Shown: positions 28,369 through 37,116 of the stretch, piece after piece
How positions within the stretch are numbered: the first letter of the stretch is position 1
Layout of the letters: each line of letters starts with the position of its first letter
Assembly: GCF_004365655.1 (NCBI RefSeq)
Contig: NZ_SOEO01000003.1
Span: 796,832 to 860,831, forward strand
Length of the DNA: 64,000 bases
Direction: 5' to 3'
DNA from: Epilithonimonas xixisoli
Lineage (GTDB): Bacteria > Bacteroidota > Bacteroidia > Flavobacteriales > Weeksellaceae
Notes under the pieces: generated by a model
What the model was told of the DNA's origin: nothing
Seen by the model: only the letters and a program-made list of their open reading frames with translations
The model's database searches: none
Translations under genes and position numbers: made by a program

Positions 28369-28908
28369 ATGAAAAAAATATATTTCTTAATTGGTCTAAT
28401 TTCAAATCTCGTTTTGATGGCTCAGATTACGATTGGCAGAGATTCTCTTTCTTCTGAGGCCGTGCTTTTAGAATTCGGCAACGAAAACAAAGGTTTGATT
28501 TTACCTTGGGTTAATAGTATCAATGATGTTGATGCAGATTCGAACGCCGTAAATTCTAATACCAATGGTTCAAAGCCCGGAACATTCGTTTTTGACAGTT
28601 CTGATAATAGAATAAAATTAAAAAAGAACAACACTTGGATAGATTTGAGCGGAACAGATGGAACCTCGAATCAATCTAATATAATAAACAGACCAGAAAG
28701 CTTGGAAAATGGAGTCATCATCGGATCTTCATCTACGTCAGCCAGAGGGATTTTGATTATAGAATCAACCAATCAGGCAATGGTTTTGCCGACAGTTGAT
28801 AATTATCTTGATATTGTAGATCCATCTCCCGGAATGATGGTTTTTGTGAAGGGAACAAAAATGTTGGCAGTTTTCAATGGAGAAGTGTGGTCTTTTTGGA
28901 AACCTTGA
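28369..28908 (+). CDS. Small secreted protein related to the tail of the upstream gene
   Basis: The 179-residue protein has a signal peptide ending about LVLMAQ. The body carries two blocks of the same kind as the upstream protein's tail: NKGLILPWVNSIND...GTFVFDSSDNRIKLKKNNTWIDL and NQAMVLPTVDNYLDI...GMMVFVKGTKMLAVFNGEVWSFW. These 'GLILP-V...GTFVFD...I-L--N-TW' blocks are exported-protein modules of unknown role in Flavobacteriia. The 12-bp spacing to the upstream gene indicates an operon. Confidence 0.65.
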   Translation: MKKIYFLIGLISNLVLMAQITIGRDSLSSEAVLLEFGNENKGLILPWVNSINDVDADSNAVNSNTNGSKPGTFVFDSSDNRIKLKKNNTWIDLSGTDGTSNQSNIINRPESLENGVIIGSSSTSARGILIIESTNQAMVLPTVDNYLDIVDPSPGMMVFVKGTKMLAVFNGEVWSFWKP

Positions 28909-29007
28909 CTTCAAATTTGTAAAATTCATTAATCCAATCTCTGCCTAATTGTCAAAAAACCACGATTGGCAAAAGAATTGAGAAATGTACTTTGTAAAAT
29001 TACCATT

Positions 29008-29547
29008 ATGGAAGAAAACAAAGATATACACGAGGAAAACCTTAATCAAGAAACGAATACAGCAGAGAATCCAGAAACGGAAAACCAGGAAAATGTGTCA
29101 CAAAAACCGACGCCAGAAGAACTTTTGGCAGAAGAAAAAGACAGATACATCCGTCTTTATGCAGAATTCGAAAACTATAAAAAGAGAACTCTAAAAGAGA
29201 AAAACGATTTCTATCTGTACGCTTCTCAAGATCTGATGACCTCAATGCTTGGCGTTGTAGATGACTTCGAAAGAGCCATCAAAGAAATCTCAAAAAGTGG
29301 TAATGAATCCGAACTTAAAGGCATCGAATTGATTTATCAAAAGCTAAAAAGTAAATTGATAGACAAAGGTCTGAAAGCCATCCACGTAGAACAAGGAGAT
29401 GCTTTCAACGTAGATCTGCACGAAGCTATCACATCGATTCCTTCGCCATCAGAAGATTTGAAGGGAAAGATTATCGATGTAGTGGAAACAGGATATCAGC
29501 TTCACGAGAAAGTGATCCGTTTCGCAAAAGTAGTAACAGGAAACTAA
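29008..29547 (+). CDS. grpE: Nucleotide exchange factor GrpE
   Basis: The protein has 179 residues. The start at 29008 (MEENKDIHEENLNQ) is preferred over TTG at 28966. A long N-terminal coiled helix leads to RYAEFENYKKRTLKEK-like dimer contacts (LYAEFENYKKR) and the C-terminal beta-wing ends HEKVIRFAKVVTG. It speeds ADP release from DnaK. dnaJ follows after 67 bp, the standard grpE-dnaJ order. dnaK is not in the window. No CIRCE element is seen upstream. Confidence 0.95.
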   Translation: MEENKDIHEENLNQETNTAENPETENQENVSQKPTPEELLAEEKDRYIRLYAEFENYKKRTLKEKNDFYLYASQDLMTSMLGVVDDFERAIKEISKSGNESELKGIELIYQKLKSKLIDKGLKAIHVEQGDAFNVDLHEAITSIPSPSEDLKGKIIDVVETGYQLHEKVIRFAKVVTGN

Positions 29548-29614
29548 AATTTATTAATGATAAAGTTTACTGATCAAAAGGTCAATTATCATTTATCACT
29601 TATCAATAATTATT

Positions 29615-30736
29615 ATGGCGAAGCGAGATTATTACGATATATTAGAAGTTAGCAAATCAGCTAGTGCTGACGAGATAAAGAAAGCCTACCGAAAAATGGC
29701 GATCAAATTTCACCCAGACAAAAATCCGGGTGATAAAGAAGCTGAGGAAAAATTCAAAGAAGCAGCAGAAGCTTATGAAGTTTTGAGTGACGACAACAAG
29801 AAAGCGAGATATGACCAATATGGTCACGCAGGCGTTGGCGGTGCGGCTGGTGGCGGATTTGGCGGCGGCGGATTCGGTGGTGGAATGAATATGGAAGACA
29901 TCTTCAGTCAGTTCGGTGATATTTTCGGCGGTGGATTTGGTGGCGGTGGTCAGCAAAGACAACAGCAAGCGCGTGGTTCCAACCTTCGTGTTCGCATCAA
30001 ACTGAACCTTGAAGAAATGATTGCTGGTACGCAGAAAACCATCAAGGTCAAAAAAATGAAGTTGGCAATAGGTGTGACTTCCAAGACTTGTCCTACTTGT
30101 GGCGGAAGTGGTGTGCAGGTAAGAATGATGAACACAATGTTCGGTCAGATGCAAACGCAAACGACTTGTGGTACTTGCCAAGGTGTTGGGAAAGTAGCGG
30201 ACAAAATTCCTGCTGGAGCTAATGCACAGGGACTTGTGAAAGAAGACGAGGAGATCACAATCAACATTCCGGCTGGTGCAAGAGACGGCATCCAACTGAA
30301 TGTAAGAGGAAAAGGAAACGACGCGCCACTTGGTGGAACGCCGGGCGATCTTTTGGTTGTGGTAGAAGAGGAAGTGGATAAAACCATCAAACGCGAAGGC
30401 GACAATCTTCATCAGGAATTGTATGTTTCTTTCGCAGAAGCAGCTTTGGGAACGACTAAAGAAATCAACGTGGTTGGTGGAAAAGTGAAGATCAAAGTGG
30501 ATGAAGGAACACAATCTGGCAAAATTCTAAGATTAGCCGGAAAAGGTCTTCCAAACATCGAAGGTTATGGTGGAAAAGGCGATATGTTTGTTCATATCAA
30601 TGTTTGGACGCCACAAAAACTGACGAAAGACCAAAAAGAATTCTTCCAAAAACAATTGGAAAACGGCGATATGAACGCCGAACCAACAGGAAAAGAAAAA
30701 ACATTCTTTGAAAAAGTAAAAGATATGTTCAACTAA
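29615..30736 (+). CDS. dnaJ: Chaperone DnaJ
   Basis: The protein has 373 residues: a J domain (1-70, with the HPD triad in FHPDKNPGD), a Gly/Phe-rich linker with long GGG runs (about 75-115), a zinc-binding region and two C-terminal beta domains. Only two CxxCxGxG motifs are seen (CPTCGGSG and CGTCQGVG), where classical bacterial DnaJ has four, so at most one zinc site remains. It stimulates DnaK ATPase and delivers substrates. The leader contains TTATCA-rich repeats; a perfect terminator follows. Confidence 0.95.
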   Translation: MAKRDYYDILEVSKSASADEIKKAYRKMAIKFHPDKNPGDKEAEEKFKEAAEAYEVLSDDNKKARYDQYGHAGVGGAAGGGFGGGGFGGGMNMEDIFSQFGDIFGGGFGGGGQQRQQQARGSNLRVRIKLNLEEMIAGTQKTIKVKKMKLAIGVTSKTCPTCGGSGVQVRMMNTMFGQMQTQTTCGTCQGVGKVADKIPAGANAQGLVKEDEEITINIPAGARDGIQLNVRGKGNDAPLGGTPGDLLVVVEEEVDKTIKREGDNLHQELYVSFAEAALGTTKEINVVGGKVKIKVDEGTQSGKILRLAGKGLPNIEGYGGKGDMFVHINVWTPQKLTKDQKEFFQKQLENGDMNAEPTGKEKTFFEKVKDMFN

Positions 30737-30740
30737 ATAT

Positions 30741-30770
30741 AAAGAGACTCGATTGAGTCTCTTTTTTTTT
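30741..30770. terminator. Terminator after dnaJ
   Basis: AAAGAGACTC and GAGTCTCTTT pair perfectly (10 bp) around GATT, followed by T-run. It serves dnaJ and overlaps the end of the convergent gene at 30769. Confidence 0.85.
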
Positions 30771-31128
30771 AATCCGTAAAGCGTGATTTGTAAATTCTAT
30801 TGATGAATGGAAAAGTCTCATTACATTCTACAATTAATTTTTCGCCTACTTTAAATTTTTCGTTGTCACTTTTATTCGTGTATATTTTATTTTTATAAAC
30901 AAATTGGTAAGAGTACACAAATGCTCCAGTAAATTGACCTCGCCTCAAAGAGTTTTTGTTGTTTATTATTTCTCCTACAATTTTTTCAGTCCTAATGAAG
31001 TTTAAAATTGGCTTATAAATAATAATTTCTTTGAATAGAAATAGTATAATTAGTAAAACCAAAATCCTTTTGTAAACATTGGATTTATTTTTCTTTAATG
31101 GTTTTTTGTTTTTAGGATTAAGTTTCAT
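30769..31128 (-). CDS. Hypothetical single-pass membrane protein
   Basis: The 119-residue protein has a lysine-rich N-terminus, one transmembrane helix (about 22-40, RILVLLIILFLFKEIII), then an outer domain of about 80 residues with paired strands (GAFVYSYQFVYKNKIYTNKS, GEKLIVECNETFPFIN) reminiscent of DUF3592-like or SH3-type folds. No function is assigned. AT-rich and standalone. Confidence 0.6.
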   Translation of the reverse strand: MKLNPKNKKPLKKNKSNVYKRILVLLIILFLFKEIIIYKPILNFIRTEKIVGEIINNKNSLRRGQFTGAFVYSYQFVYKNKIYTNKSDNEKFKVGEKLIVECNETFPFINRIYKSRFTD

Positions 31129-31177
31129 TAATAAGATTATCAGTTTGGAATTTAATATTTCGCAAATAAAAGTTTTA

Positions 31178-32368
31178 TTAATTTTTAGTCAACTCCTTCA
31201 CCTTTTGCAAAGTCTCTTCAATATTCTTGGTTAATATTGTTGGAACATAATTTTCTCGTGGCGTTCCATTGATATGATAAAGCCTTTCCGTCGGAAACTG
31301 GAAACCGATTTTCGTTTCTTTCATTTGAAAATTGGAAATGGCGCCAAGCAAGCCAGCCATTTTTGTCCCGATTATTTTTGCCCTTTCCATTCCGTCAAAA
31401 CCAATGGCAATGCCTTCGCCCATACTTCCCGTCCAATGACCAACCAAAACATAAACATTCCCTTTGTAGATTTCCTTTCTTGGCGTTACAAACTCTGTCC
31501 AATGTCTTTTGGTTTCATATTCTTTTTCGTCGAATTCGTGGATTTGATAGGGTAGAAGTTTGCTTGTGAATCTTCCCATTATTGCTCTTGCAACTGTCGA
31601 GTTTCCGCCACCAGGCGTTTCCGTCAGGTCAATAATCAGATTTTTGTATTGAAACAAACTGTCGAGTGTTTTGTCAAATTCTGAAATGAGTGCATTGTTT
31701 CCCAGCGAATTATTGATTTTGATATAAGCGGTTTGATCATCGATTATTTTGCTGTAAAGAAGCTCATCTCTATTTCGATAACTTACAGGTTTGTAGATTT
31801 TTGACTTTCCATTTTCAATAACTGTGATTTCTCTTTCCGCATCGTAAGTTCCTGCAAAAAGCATATCAATGGCGTATTGATGCATTTTTGGATTGTGCTG
31901 ATTCGTGAACTTTGGTAAGAATTTTCTCAGTTGTTCATCAATTGGTTTTCCATTGAATGTGGTGACTTCCATTCCTATTTTCATTCCCGATAAATCTGCG
32001 CCAAAACCTTTCCTTAAATCTGTAACGAAGAATTTGTTTCCAACCTTTTCAACATAAAAATCAGAGCCCGATGGAATGAGTCTGTTTGATGTATGTAGAT
32101 TGGTGCTTAATGAAGAATGACCGTTGTGAAGCTCATTCAAAACACTTTCAAAAAGTTGGATAAATTCTTGATCATTCGATATTTTTTCAGCTTTCGGCTC
32201 GTAGATTTCCCTGACTTTTCTCCATTCAATATTTTGTTGGTCAAGATAAGCGTAATGATTGTTGATGTCTGTCCAAAATTCTGAAAAGTCTTTCTGATAT
32301 TTGGATTGCGCGAAACTAAAGTTAATCGAAAAGAAAAGAAGAATTGCGAAAAACAGTTTAATTGTCAT
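31178..32368 (-). CDS. S41 family peptidase
   Basis: The protein has 396 residues. A signal peptide (MTIKLFFAILLFFSINFSFAQ) is followed by a helical N-domain, a PDZ-like region (FGADLSGMKIGMEVTTFNGKPI) and the protease core with GNVYVLVGHWTGSMGEGIAIG, where the Ser in the WTGSMGE turn is the expected nucleophile. It is probably a periplasmic or surface protease. It is a different subfamily from the partial S41 gene at the window's left edge. The DtxR-type regulator gene lies upstream, 24 bp away in the same direction. Confidence 0.85.
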   Translation of the reverse strand: MTIKLFFAILLFFSINFSFAQSKYQKDFSEFWTDINNHYAYLDQQNIEWRKVREIYEPKAEKISNDQEFIQLFESVLNELHNGHSSLSTNLHTSNRLIPSGSDFYVEKVGNKFFVTDLRKGFGADLSGMKIGMEVTTFNGKPIDEQLRKFLPKFTNQHNPKMHQYAIDMLFAGTYDAEREITVIENGKSKIYKPVSYRNRDELLYSKIIDDQTAYIKINNSLGNNALISEFDKTLDSLFQYKNLIIDLTETPGGGNSTVARAIMGRFTSKLLPYQIHEFDEKEYETKRHWTEFVTPRKEIYKGNVYVLVGHWTGSMGEGIAIGFDGMERAKIIGTKMAGLLGAISNFQMKETKIGFQFPTERLYHINGTPRENYVPTILTKNIEETLQKVKELTKN

Positions 32369-32392
32369 AAAAATGTTCTTTTAATCAGTCAA

Positions 32393-33040
32393 TTATTTCA
32401 CCAACAATCTCTCACAAACCGTCTTGCTAAAATTCTCTTCACGCCCGTTATAAGCGATCAACATCGATTGGTCAAATCCTTCGATTTGTAAAATTTTCAA
32501 TTTTGTTCCTAAGCTCAAGTCTCTCTTATTCAAAAAATTCAGAAATTCTTCGGAGGACGTTGTGACTGAAGCTAATTCTACGGTTTGGTTTTCCTTGCAT
32601 TTGCTCAGTTTTTTGTGATCGGGTTGAATGACATTTCCATCTTTGTCCGGAATAGGTTCGCCGTGAGGATCCATTTTCGGATAGTTCAAAATCTCATCCA
32701 TTTTATCAAAAAACTCATCGGAATGAATGTGTTCCAATTGTTCCGCAATTTCGTGGACATTTTCCCATCCGAAACCCATTTTCTCCACCAAAAACATTTC
32801 TGTTAATCTGTGTTTTCTTACAATCAATGAAGCTTCTTTTTTTCCGGATTCTGTGAGTTTGATTGGTTTGTACGATTCATATTTTACCCAATTTTTCTCC
32901 GCAAATTTCTTTACCATACTGTTAACGGATGGCATTTTGATATTGAGTTGTCGGCTGAGGTCGTTCACAGAAACTTCATCATTCTCATTCACAAGATGAT
33001 AAAGTGCTTTCAGGTAATTTTCTTCGGTCAAGGAATTCAT
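32393..33040 (-). CDS. DtxR/MntR-family metal-dependent regulator
   Basis: The protein has 215 residues: an N-terminal winged helix (1-65, SVNDLSRQLNIKMPSVNSMVKKFAEK), a metal-binding dimer domain (70-140, with EHIHSDEFFDKMDEIL and DPHGEPIP) and a C-terminal FeoA-like SH3 fold (145-215). Proteins of this family repress metal uptake genes when Mn2+ or Fe2+ is bound. Target genes are not evident nearby. It diverges from the toxin-antitoxin pair. Confidence 0.9.
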   Translation of the reverse strand: MNSLTEENYLKALYHLVNENDEVSVNDLSRQLNIKMPSVNSMVKKFAEKNWVKYESYKPIKLTESGKKEASLIVRKHRLTEMFLVEKMGFGWENVHEIAEQLEHIHSDEFFDKMDEILNYPKMDPHGEPIPDKDGNVIQPDHKKLSKCKENQTVELASVTTSSEEFLNFLNKRDLSLGTKLKILQIEGFDQSMLIAYNGREENFSKTVCERLLVK

Positions 33041-33112
33041 ATTTCAAAATTAAATAAAAGTTAGAAGTAAATCAAATTTTGACTAACAATAGTATCATCA
33101 AATTTTGTAGAA

Positions 33113-33132
33113 TTGTACGTATATTTGTACAA
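33113..33132 (+). promoter_or_regulatory. Promoter with overlapping operator of the YefM/YoeB pair
   Basis: TTGTAC (33113) and GTACAA (33127) form an inverted repeat over the -7 box TATATTTG (33120-33127), 15-35 bp before the antitoxin start. This placement suits autorepression by the antitoxin. Confidence 0.55.
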
Positions 33133-33147
33133 AATAAAATACAAAAT

Positions 33148-33402
33148 ATGTTGATTGCCAATATTTCTGATTTTAGAAAAGACATCAAATCTTATCTCGA
33201 CAAAGTCTCAAAGAATTTTGAAACCTTGATCATCAACCGTGGAAAAGACAAAGGAATTGTCGTGATGTCTCTGGATGAATACAATTCATTAATGGCAACA
33301 AACCACGAATTATCTTCCAGAAAAAATGAATCAAGATTAGATTCAGCCATTGAGAAATTGAAAGGCAAAAACTCATTTTCAAAAGATTTAATTGAAGAAT
33401 AA
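33148..33402 (+). CDS. Type II antitoxin, Phd/YefM family
   Basis: The protein has 84 residues. The start at 33148 (MLIANISDFRKDIKSYLDKV) is typical of the YefM fold; the open frame upstream covers the operator and is ignored. A central beta hairpin (LIINRGKDKGIVVMSLDEYNSLM) is followed by a charged, flexible C-terminus that should wrap the toxin. It binds its own promoter and neutralises YoeB. Its stop overlaps the toxin start by one base (TAATG). Confidence 0.92.
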   Translation: MLIANISDFRKDIKSYLDKVSKNFETLIINRGKDKGIVVMSLDEYNSLMATNHELSSRKNESRLDSAIEKLKGKNSFSKDLIEE

Positions 33403-33659
33403 TGAGATATGTTTTTGTGGATGAATCTTGGGAAGATTATCTTTACTGGCAAAGTACGGACAAGAAAAAGCTCAAGAAAATCAATGAACTGTTAAAAGAT
33501 ATTGCAAGAAATCCTTTCGACGGCATCGGAAAACTTGAACCGTTGAAGCATAAATATTCTGGTTTTTGGTCAAGAAGAATTGATGATGAACATCGATTAA
33601 TTTATAAATATGAAGACGATGAAATCCAGATTGCCAAGTGCAGATTTCATTATGATTAA
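33402..33659 (+). CDS. yoeB: Txe/YoeB family mRNA interferase toxin
   Basis: The 85-residue RelE-fold toxin has the key residues of YoeB in place: Glu in GKLEPLKH, Arg in FWSRRIDDEHRLIYK and the C-terminal His-Tyr in CRFHYD. It cleaves mRNA in the ribosomal A site. Coupling with the antitoxin (one-base overlap) ensures antitoxin excess. The pair sits between a DtxR regulator and a threonine-aldolase-like gene with no other mobile marks. Confidence 0.95.
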   Translation: MRYVFVDESWEDYLYWQSTDKKKLKKINELLKDIARNPFDGIGKLEPLKHKYSGFWSRRIDDEHRLIYKYEDDEIQIAKCRFHYD

Positions 33660-33680
33660 ATAAAATAGCAGAAAGAAAAA

Positions 33681-34712
33681 ATGAAGACATACTCCTTTAA
33701 AAATGATTACTCCGAAGGTTGTCATCCCTATATTTTAGAAGCATTAATCAAAACAAATCTCGACCAGCAAAATGGTTACGCATATGATGAATATTCTGAT
33801 GAAGCGAAAGAATTAATTAAGAATAAGATCAATGATCAAACCGCAGAAATTTACTTTGTGAGTGGGGGAACGCAAGCTAATCTTCTGGTGATTTCCTCGA
33901 TTCTTCGGCCTCACGAAAGTGTAGTTTCTGCTGAAACCGGACATATCTTTACCAACGAAACTGGCGCAATAGAAGCGACAGGACACAAAATCCACGGGAT
34001 TGTAACCGAAGATGGAAAACTTAAACCAGAACACATTCAATCGGTTTTGGATTCTCATACCAACAAACCGCATCAGCTGAAACAGAAGTTGGTCTATATT
34101 TCAAATTCTACGGAAATAGGGACGATTTATCAGAAACAAGAGCTGAAACAATTATACGAATTTTGCCAAGCAAATAATCTCTATCTTTTTCTGGATGGCG
34201 CGAGATTGGGACAAGCTTTGACTTCGGAAATCAATGATTTGACTTTGGAAGCTATTGCCAATTTTACCGATGTTTTCTATCTCGGCGGAACAAAGAACGG
34301 CGCACTTCTCGGCGAAGCAATTGTGATTACCAATGATAATTTGAAAGAAGAATTCGGTTTTCACATCAAGCAAAAAGGCGCTTTGTTGGCAAAAGGAAGA
34401 CTGCTCGGAATTCAGTTTTTGGAATTGATGAAAAATGATTTGTATTTTGATTTGGCCAAGATTTCTAATGTTCAGGCAATGAAGATTAAATCAGCTTTTC
34501 AGGATAAAGGATTTCAGTTTTTATCAGAGACTTTTACCAATCAAATATTCCCAATTCTAAACAATTCTCAAATCGAAAAGTTATCAGAAAATTTTGATTT
34601 CTATGTTTGGAAAAAGATGGATGAAGATAATTCTGCAATTAGAATCATCACTTCTTGGGCGACTTCTGATGAGGTTGTAGAAGGTTTTATTAATGAAATT
34701 AAAGCTTTGTAA
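33681..34712 (+). CDS. Threonine aldolase / beta-eliminating lyase family enzyme
   Basis: The 343-residue fold-type I PLP enzyme starts MKTYSFKNDYSEGCHPYIL. The PLP-contact loop is FVSGGTQANLL, the Asp motif LFLDGARLGQAL, and the Schiff-base Lys lies in YLGGTKNGALLGEA. It resembles low-specificity L-threonine aldolase (threonine to glycine plus acetaldehyde) but the exact amino acid is not certain. It starts 22 bp after yoeB and may be read through from that operon. Confidence 0.85.
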   Translation: MKTYSFKNDYSEGCHPYILEALIKTNLDQQNGYAYDEYSDEAKELIKNKINDQTAEIYFVSGGTQANLLVISSILRPHESVVSAETGHIFTNETGAIEATGHKIHGIVTEDGKLKPEHIQSVLDSHTNKPHQLKQKLVYISNSTEIGTIYQKQELKQLYEFCQANNLYLFLDGARLGQALTSEINDLTLEAIANFTDVFYLGGTKNGALLGEAIVITNDNLKEEFGFHIKQKGALLAKGRLLGIQFLELMKNDLYFDLAKISNVQAMKIKSAFQDKGFQFLSETFTNQIFPILNNSQIEKLSENFDFYVWKKMDEDNSAIRIITSWATSDEVVEGFINEIKAL

Positions 34713-34724
34713 ATTTAGAATTGA

Positions 34725-35129
34725 TTAGTTATTTTCTAACCATTTCGAAACCCAAAGTGCGCAAACTAATGATACAATTGCCCAAATTGATAATGGTATT
34801 AGAATAATGAATAAATCAAAGTTTGTGTATTTTAAATTAACCAAATTTTTGAAATCAAATCCGGAAGAAATTAAAACACCTAAATAAATGATGTGGTAAA
34901 TAAACAAGGAGCTGGTAAAAGATATTTTCTTTTTTGTATTAATGATTAAAAATGTAATCGTAGAAAGCAGAAAAGCAATTCCAGAAGTAATCATTATTGC
35001 AATTGGCATCATTCCAACTTCGCCTCCGGACAATTTTGTTGTTTTTAAATACTCACCGAATATTAAAATGTTTAAAACTGCAATTAGCAAGTAAATTATA
35101 ATCGTTGTAGCTGTCCTATAAAATTTCAT
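34725..35129 (-). CDS. Hypothetical four-helix membrane protein
   Basis: The 134 residues hold four predicted transmembrane segments (about 9-26, 43-65, 75-92, 105-128) with short loops and a C-terminal WVSKWLENN. No known family is recognised. It converges on the PLP enzyme gene (12 bp between) and is preceded by the lgt terminator. Confidence 0.6.
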   Translation of the reverse strand: MKFYRTATTIIIYLLIAVLNILIFGEYLKTTKLSGGEVGMMPIAIMITSGIAFLLSTITFLIINTKKKISFTSSLFIYHIIYLGVLISSGFDFKNLVNLKYTNFDLFIILIPLSIWAIVSLVCALWVSKWLENN

Positions 35130-35146
35130 AATCTTACAAAATTAAA

Positions 35147-35171
35147 AAACTCCCAAAAATATTGGGAGTTT
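35147..35171 (-). terminator. Terminator of lgt
   Basis: AAACTCCCAA and TTGGGAGTTT form a perfect 10-bp stem. On the minus strand it is followed by a T-run, right after the lgt stop codon. Confidence 0.85.
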
Positions 35172-35176
35172 ACATT

Positions 35177-36445
35177 TTATATCGTTTCCTCTTTCGGAAG
35201 TTTGTATTTCTTGGAGATAATCATAATTACTGCTCCGGCAATCATAAATGGAATACTCAAAATCTGACCTGTATTAAGTCCCGCAAATTGAATAATCTCG
35301 TCTCCTTGAGGCTCTTTCAAAAATTCCACAAAGAATCTGATGGCCCAAAGAATAATGAAAAATAAGCCGAACAACCAACCTTGCTGATATTTTTTGTTGG
35401 TCTTTTTGTACAAAAACCAAAGCAAAAAGAAAAGACAAACGTAACCAAATGCCTCGAACAATTGCGTTGGATATCTTGGAATCGTTACGCCATATTCTGA
35501 ACTTTGTTGTGGAAAAAGCAGAGCAAATGGGGAAGAAGGATCAATTGGTTTTCCTAAAATTTCGGAGTTGAAAAAATTTCCCATTCTCACAAAAGCACCG
35601 CCGGAAGCGACAACAATCCCGATTCTGTCATAAACCCATAGCGGATTTTTCTTGATAATTTTCAAACTGTAATACAGAGTTGTAGCAATTACCATAATCG
35701 CCGCGCCGTGACTTGCCAATCCGGAAAATCCAGTGAAATGCAAACCGCCTCGTGTGCTAATGGGCAAAAACACACTTAGGAAATCTTCCTTGAAAAGTTC
35801 TGGCTGATAAAAGATAACGTGTCCTAATCTCGCGCCCAAAATGGTTCCTACCAATGTCCAAGTGAAAAATGGTTCTAGGTATTTCTCATCTACACCGTCA
35901 ATTTTAAAGATTTTTGCCATTATGAAATAACCTAATCCAAAAGCAAAAATGAACATCAAACTGTAAAAATGCAACATAAAAGGTCCAAGCTTGATTCCTT
36001 TTATCGGATCCCAAATTTTGAAACTTGTTTCCAATTCAACATTGTCTGTTGGTTTTAGAAAACGCTTAGACTTTAAAAGATACTTGAAGTTTTCAATATT
36101 TTTCTGATCAAGGTTTGAATCTACAGGTTTGAAATCCTTGTCCAAAAACTGAAAATTGAAAGCTTTGTATTTTATTAATAGATTTTGGATGCTTCCAAGT
36201 TGATCAGTGGATTCAGCTGTTACATTGTCTTCATTAAGAATCACCAATAGGTTTTGGACATTTCGCGAAGCCGCATTGGATAAAGAATCTCCTCGTTGCG
36301 ATGCAAATATTTTTACATTAACGTTCTCCGAGTTGTTTATTTTCAAAACGCCGTCAGAAAGTCCCGATGAAGAACTTTGCGAAGATACCAATTGGAAAAA
36401 TCCAACAAAAATGATGAGATAAAATCTTAGAAAAATATGATTCAT
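35177..36445 (-). CDS. lgt: Prolipoprotein diacylglyceryl transferase with N-terminal extension
   Basis: The protein has 422 residues; a normal Lgt is near 280. The Lgt part begins at about residue 145 (WDPIKGIKLGPFMLHFYSLMF) and keeps the family's key sites: His246 in GLASHGA, the Lgt signature RMGNFFNSEILG (Arg287) and PTQLFEAFGY. It attaches diacylglycerol to the lipobox Cys of lipoproteins, which are abundant in this window. Residues 1-22 form a signal peptide and 23-140 an extra exported domain (VLKINNSENVNVKIFAS) of unknown role. yidD is upstream, 12 bp away. Confidence 0.93.
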   Translation of the reverse strand: MNHIFLRFYLIIFVGFFQLVSSQSSSSGLSDGVLKINNSENVNVKIFASQRGDSLSNAASRNVQNLLVILNEDNVTAESTDQLGSIQNLLIKYKAFNFQFLDKDFKPVDSNLDQKNIENFKYLLKSKRFLKPTDNVELETSFKIWDPIKGIKLGPFMLHFYSLMFIFAFGLGYFIMAKIFKIDGVDEKYLEPFFTWTLVGTILGARLGHVIFYQPELFKEDFLSVFLPISTRGGLHFTGFSGLASHGAAIMVIATTLYYSLKIIKKNPLWVYDRIGIVVASGGAFVRMGNFFNSEILGKPIDPSSPFALLFPQQSSEYGVTIPRYPTQLFEAFGYVCLFFLLWFLYKKTNKKYQQGWLFGLFFIILWAIRFFVEFLKEPQGDEIIQFAGLNTGQILSIPFMIAGAVIMIISKKYKLPKEETI

Positions 36446-36457
36446 TGATAGGTAATT

Positions 36458-36694
36458 TTAATGTTGTTTTGGTGGCACTGGATCATAACCTTCGCCTCCC
36501 CAAGGATGACAGCTCGCAATCCGTTTCATCGCCAGCCAGCTTCCTTTGATAAGTCCGTGAACTTTCAAAGCTTCCAAAGTGTAATGCGAACAAGTCGGGT
36601 CGTACCGGCAATTCTTCCCCAAAAATGGCGAAATAGCGAGTTGATAAAACTTTATCAAAACCACGATCGGAAAAGTGAGAATTTTGTTCAGCAT
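36458..36694 (-). CDS. yidD: Membrane protein insertion efficiency factor YidD
   Basis: The 78-residue protein has an amphipathic N-terminal helix ([19 protein letters not shown]) and the invariant cysteine-bearing segment [15 protein letters not shown], ending [11 protein letters not shown]. It assists YidC-dependent insertion at the inner membrane. Here it is paired with lgt, not rpmH/rnpA. Confidence 0.95.
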   Translation of the reverse strand: MLNKILTFPIVVLIKFYQLAISPFLGKNCRYDPTCSHYTLEALKVHGLIKGSWLAMKRIASCHPWGGEGYDPVPPKQH

Positions 36695-36771
36695 AATTTT
36701 GAGCTATGCAAAAATAGCAGAAAAATCACAATGGAACTGAATTAGCGTCATTTATTTGATTCAAAACAAAA

Positions 36772-36796
36772 AAGCGTTTCAAATTTTGAAACGCTT
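36772..36796 (-). terminator. Terminator of the redox operon
   Basis: A 25-bp near-perfect palindrome: AAGCGTTTCAAA pairs with TTTGAAACGCTT around a single T. It ends the operon reading from 38598 to 36833. Confidence 0.8.
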
Positions 36797-36832
36797 CTCG
36801 ATCGATCATTATTTATCAATCAACATTTATAA

Positions 36833-37114
36833 TTAAAGAACATCTCTGATTTCTTCATTTTTTTTGAAGGTTGCTGTTGCAAAAGGACAAAGCGGAATGA
36901 TTTTCAGATTGTTTTCTCTCGCAAATTCTACAGCTTTGTAAACCATTTCTTTCCCAACGCCTTTTCCGTTGTAGGCTGGTTCCACTTCTGTATGATCGAT
37001 GATGATTTTGTCTGCTCCAGCCCAAGAATAGGTCATTACTCCAGCTTTATTTCCTTCAAAAGTGGCTATGAATTCACCTTTTGTTTCTCTATTGATTTGT
37101 TTTACTTCTAACAT
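36833..37114 (-). CDS. GNAT-like N-acetyltransferase (YjdJ type)
   Basis: The 93-residue protein is a minimal GNAT fold: GVMTYSWAGADKIIIDHTEV, then the acetyl-CoA loop YNGKGVGKEMVYKAV and PLCPFATATFKKN. Short GNATs of this type (COG2388) are common, and their substrates are not known. It is the last gene of a five-gene unit whose first gene (38275) encodes a paralogue. It lies 2 bp after the OsmC gene. Confidence 0.85.
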   Translation of the reverse strand: MLEVKQINRETKGEFIATFEGNKAGVMTYSWAGADKIIIDHTEVEPAYNGKGVGKEMVYKAVEFARENNLKIIPLCPFATATFKKNEEIRDVL

Positions 37115-37116
37115 AT

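Noticed and set aside
29657..30514. Minus-strand ORF of 285 codons over dnaJ
   Set aside because: Shadow of dnaJ. Its Ser/Thr/Phe-rich composition comes from the antisense of Gly/Lys codons.
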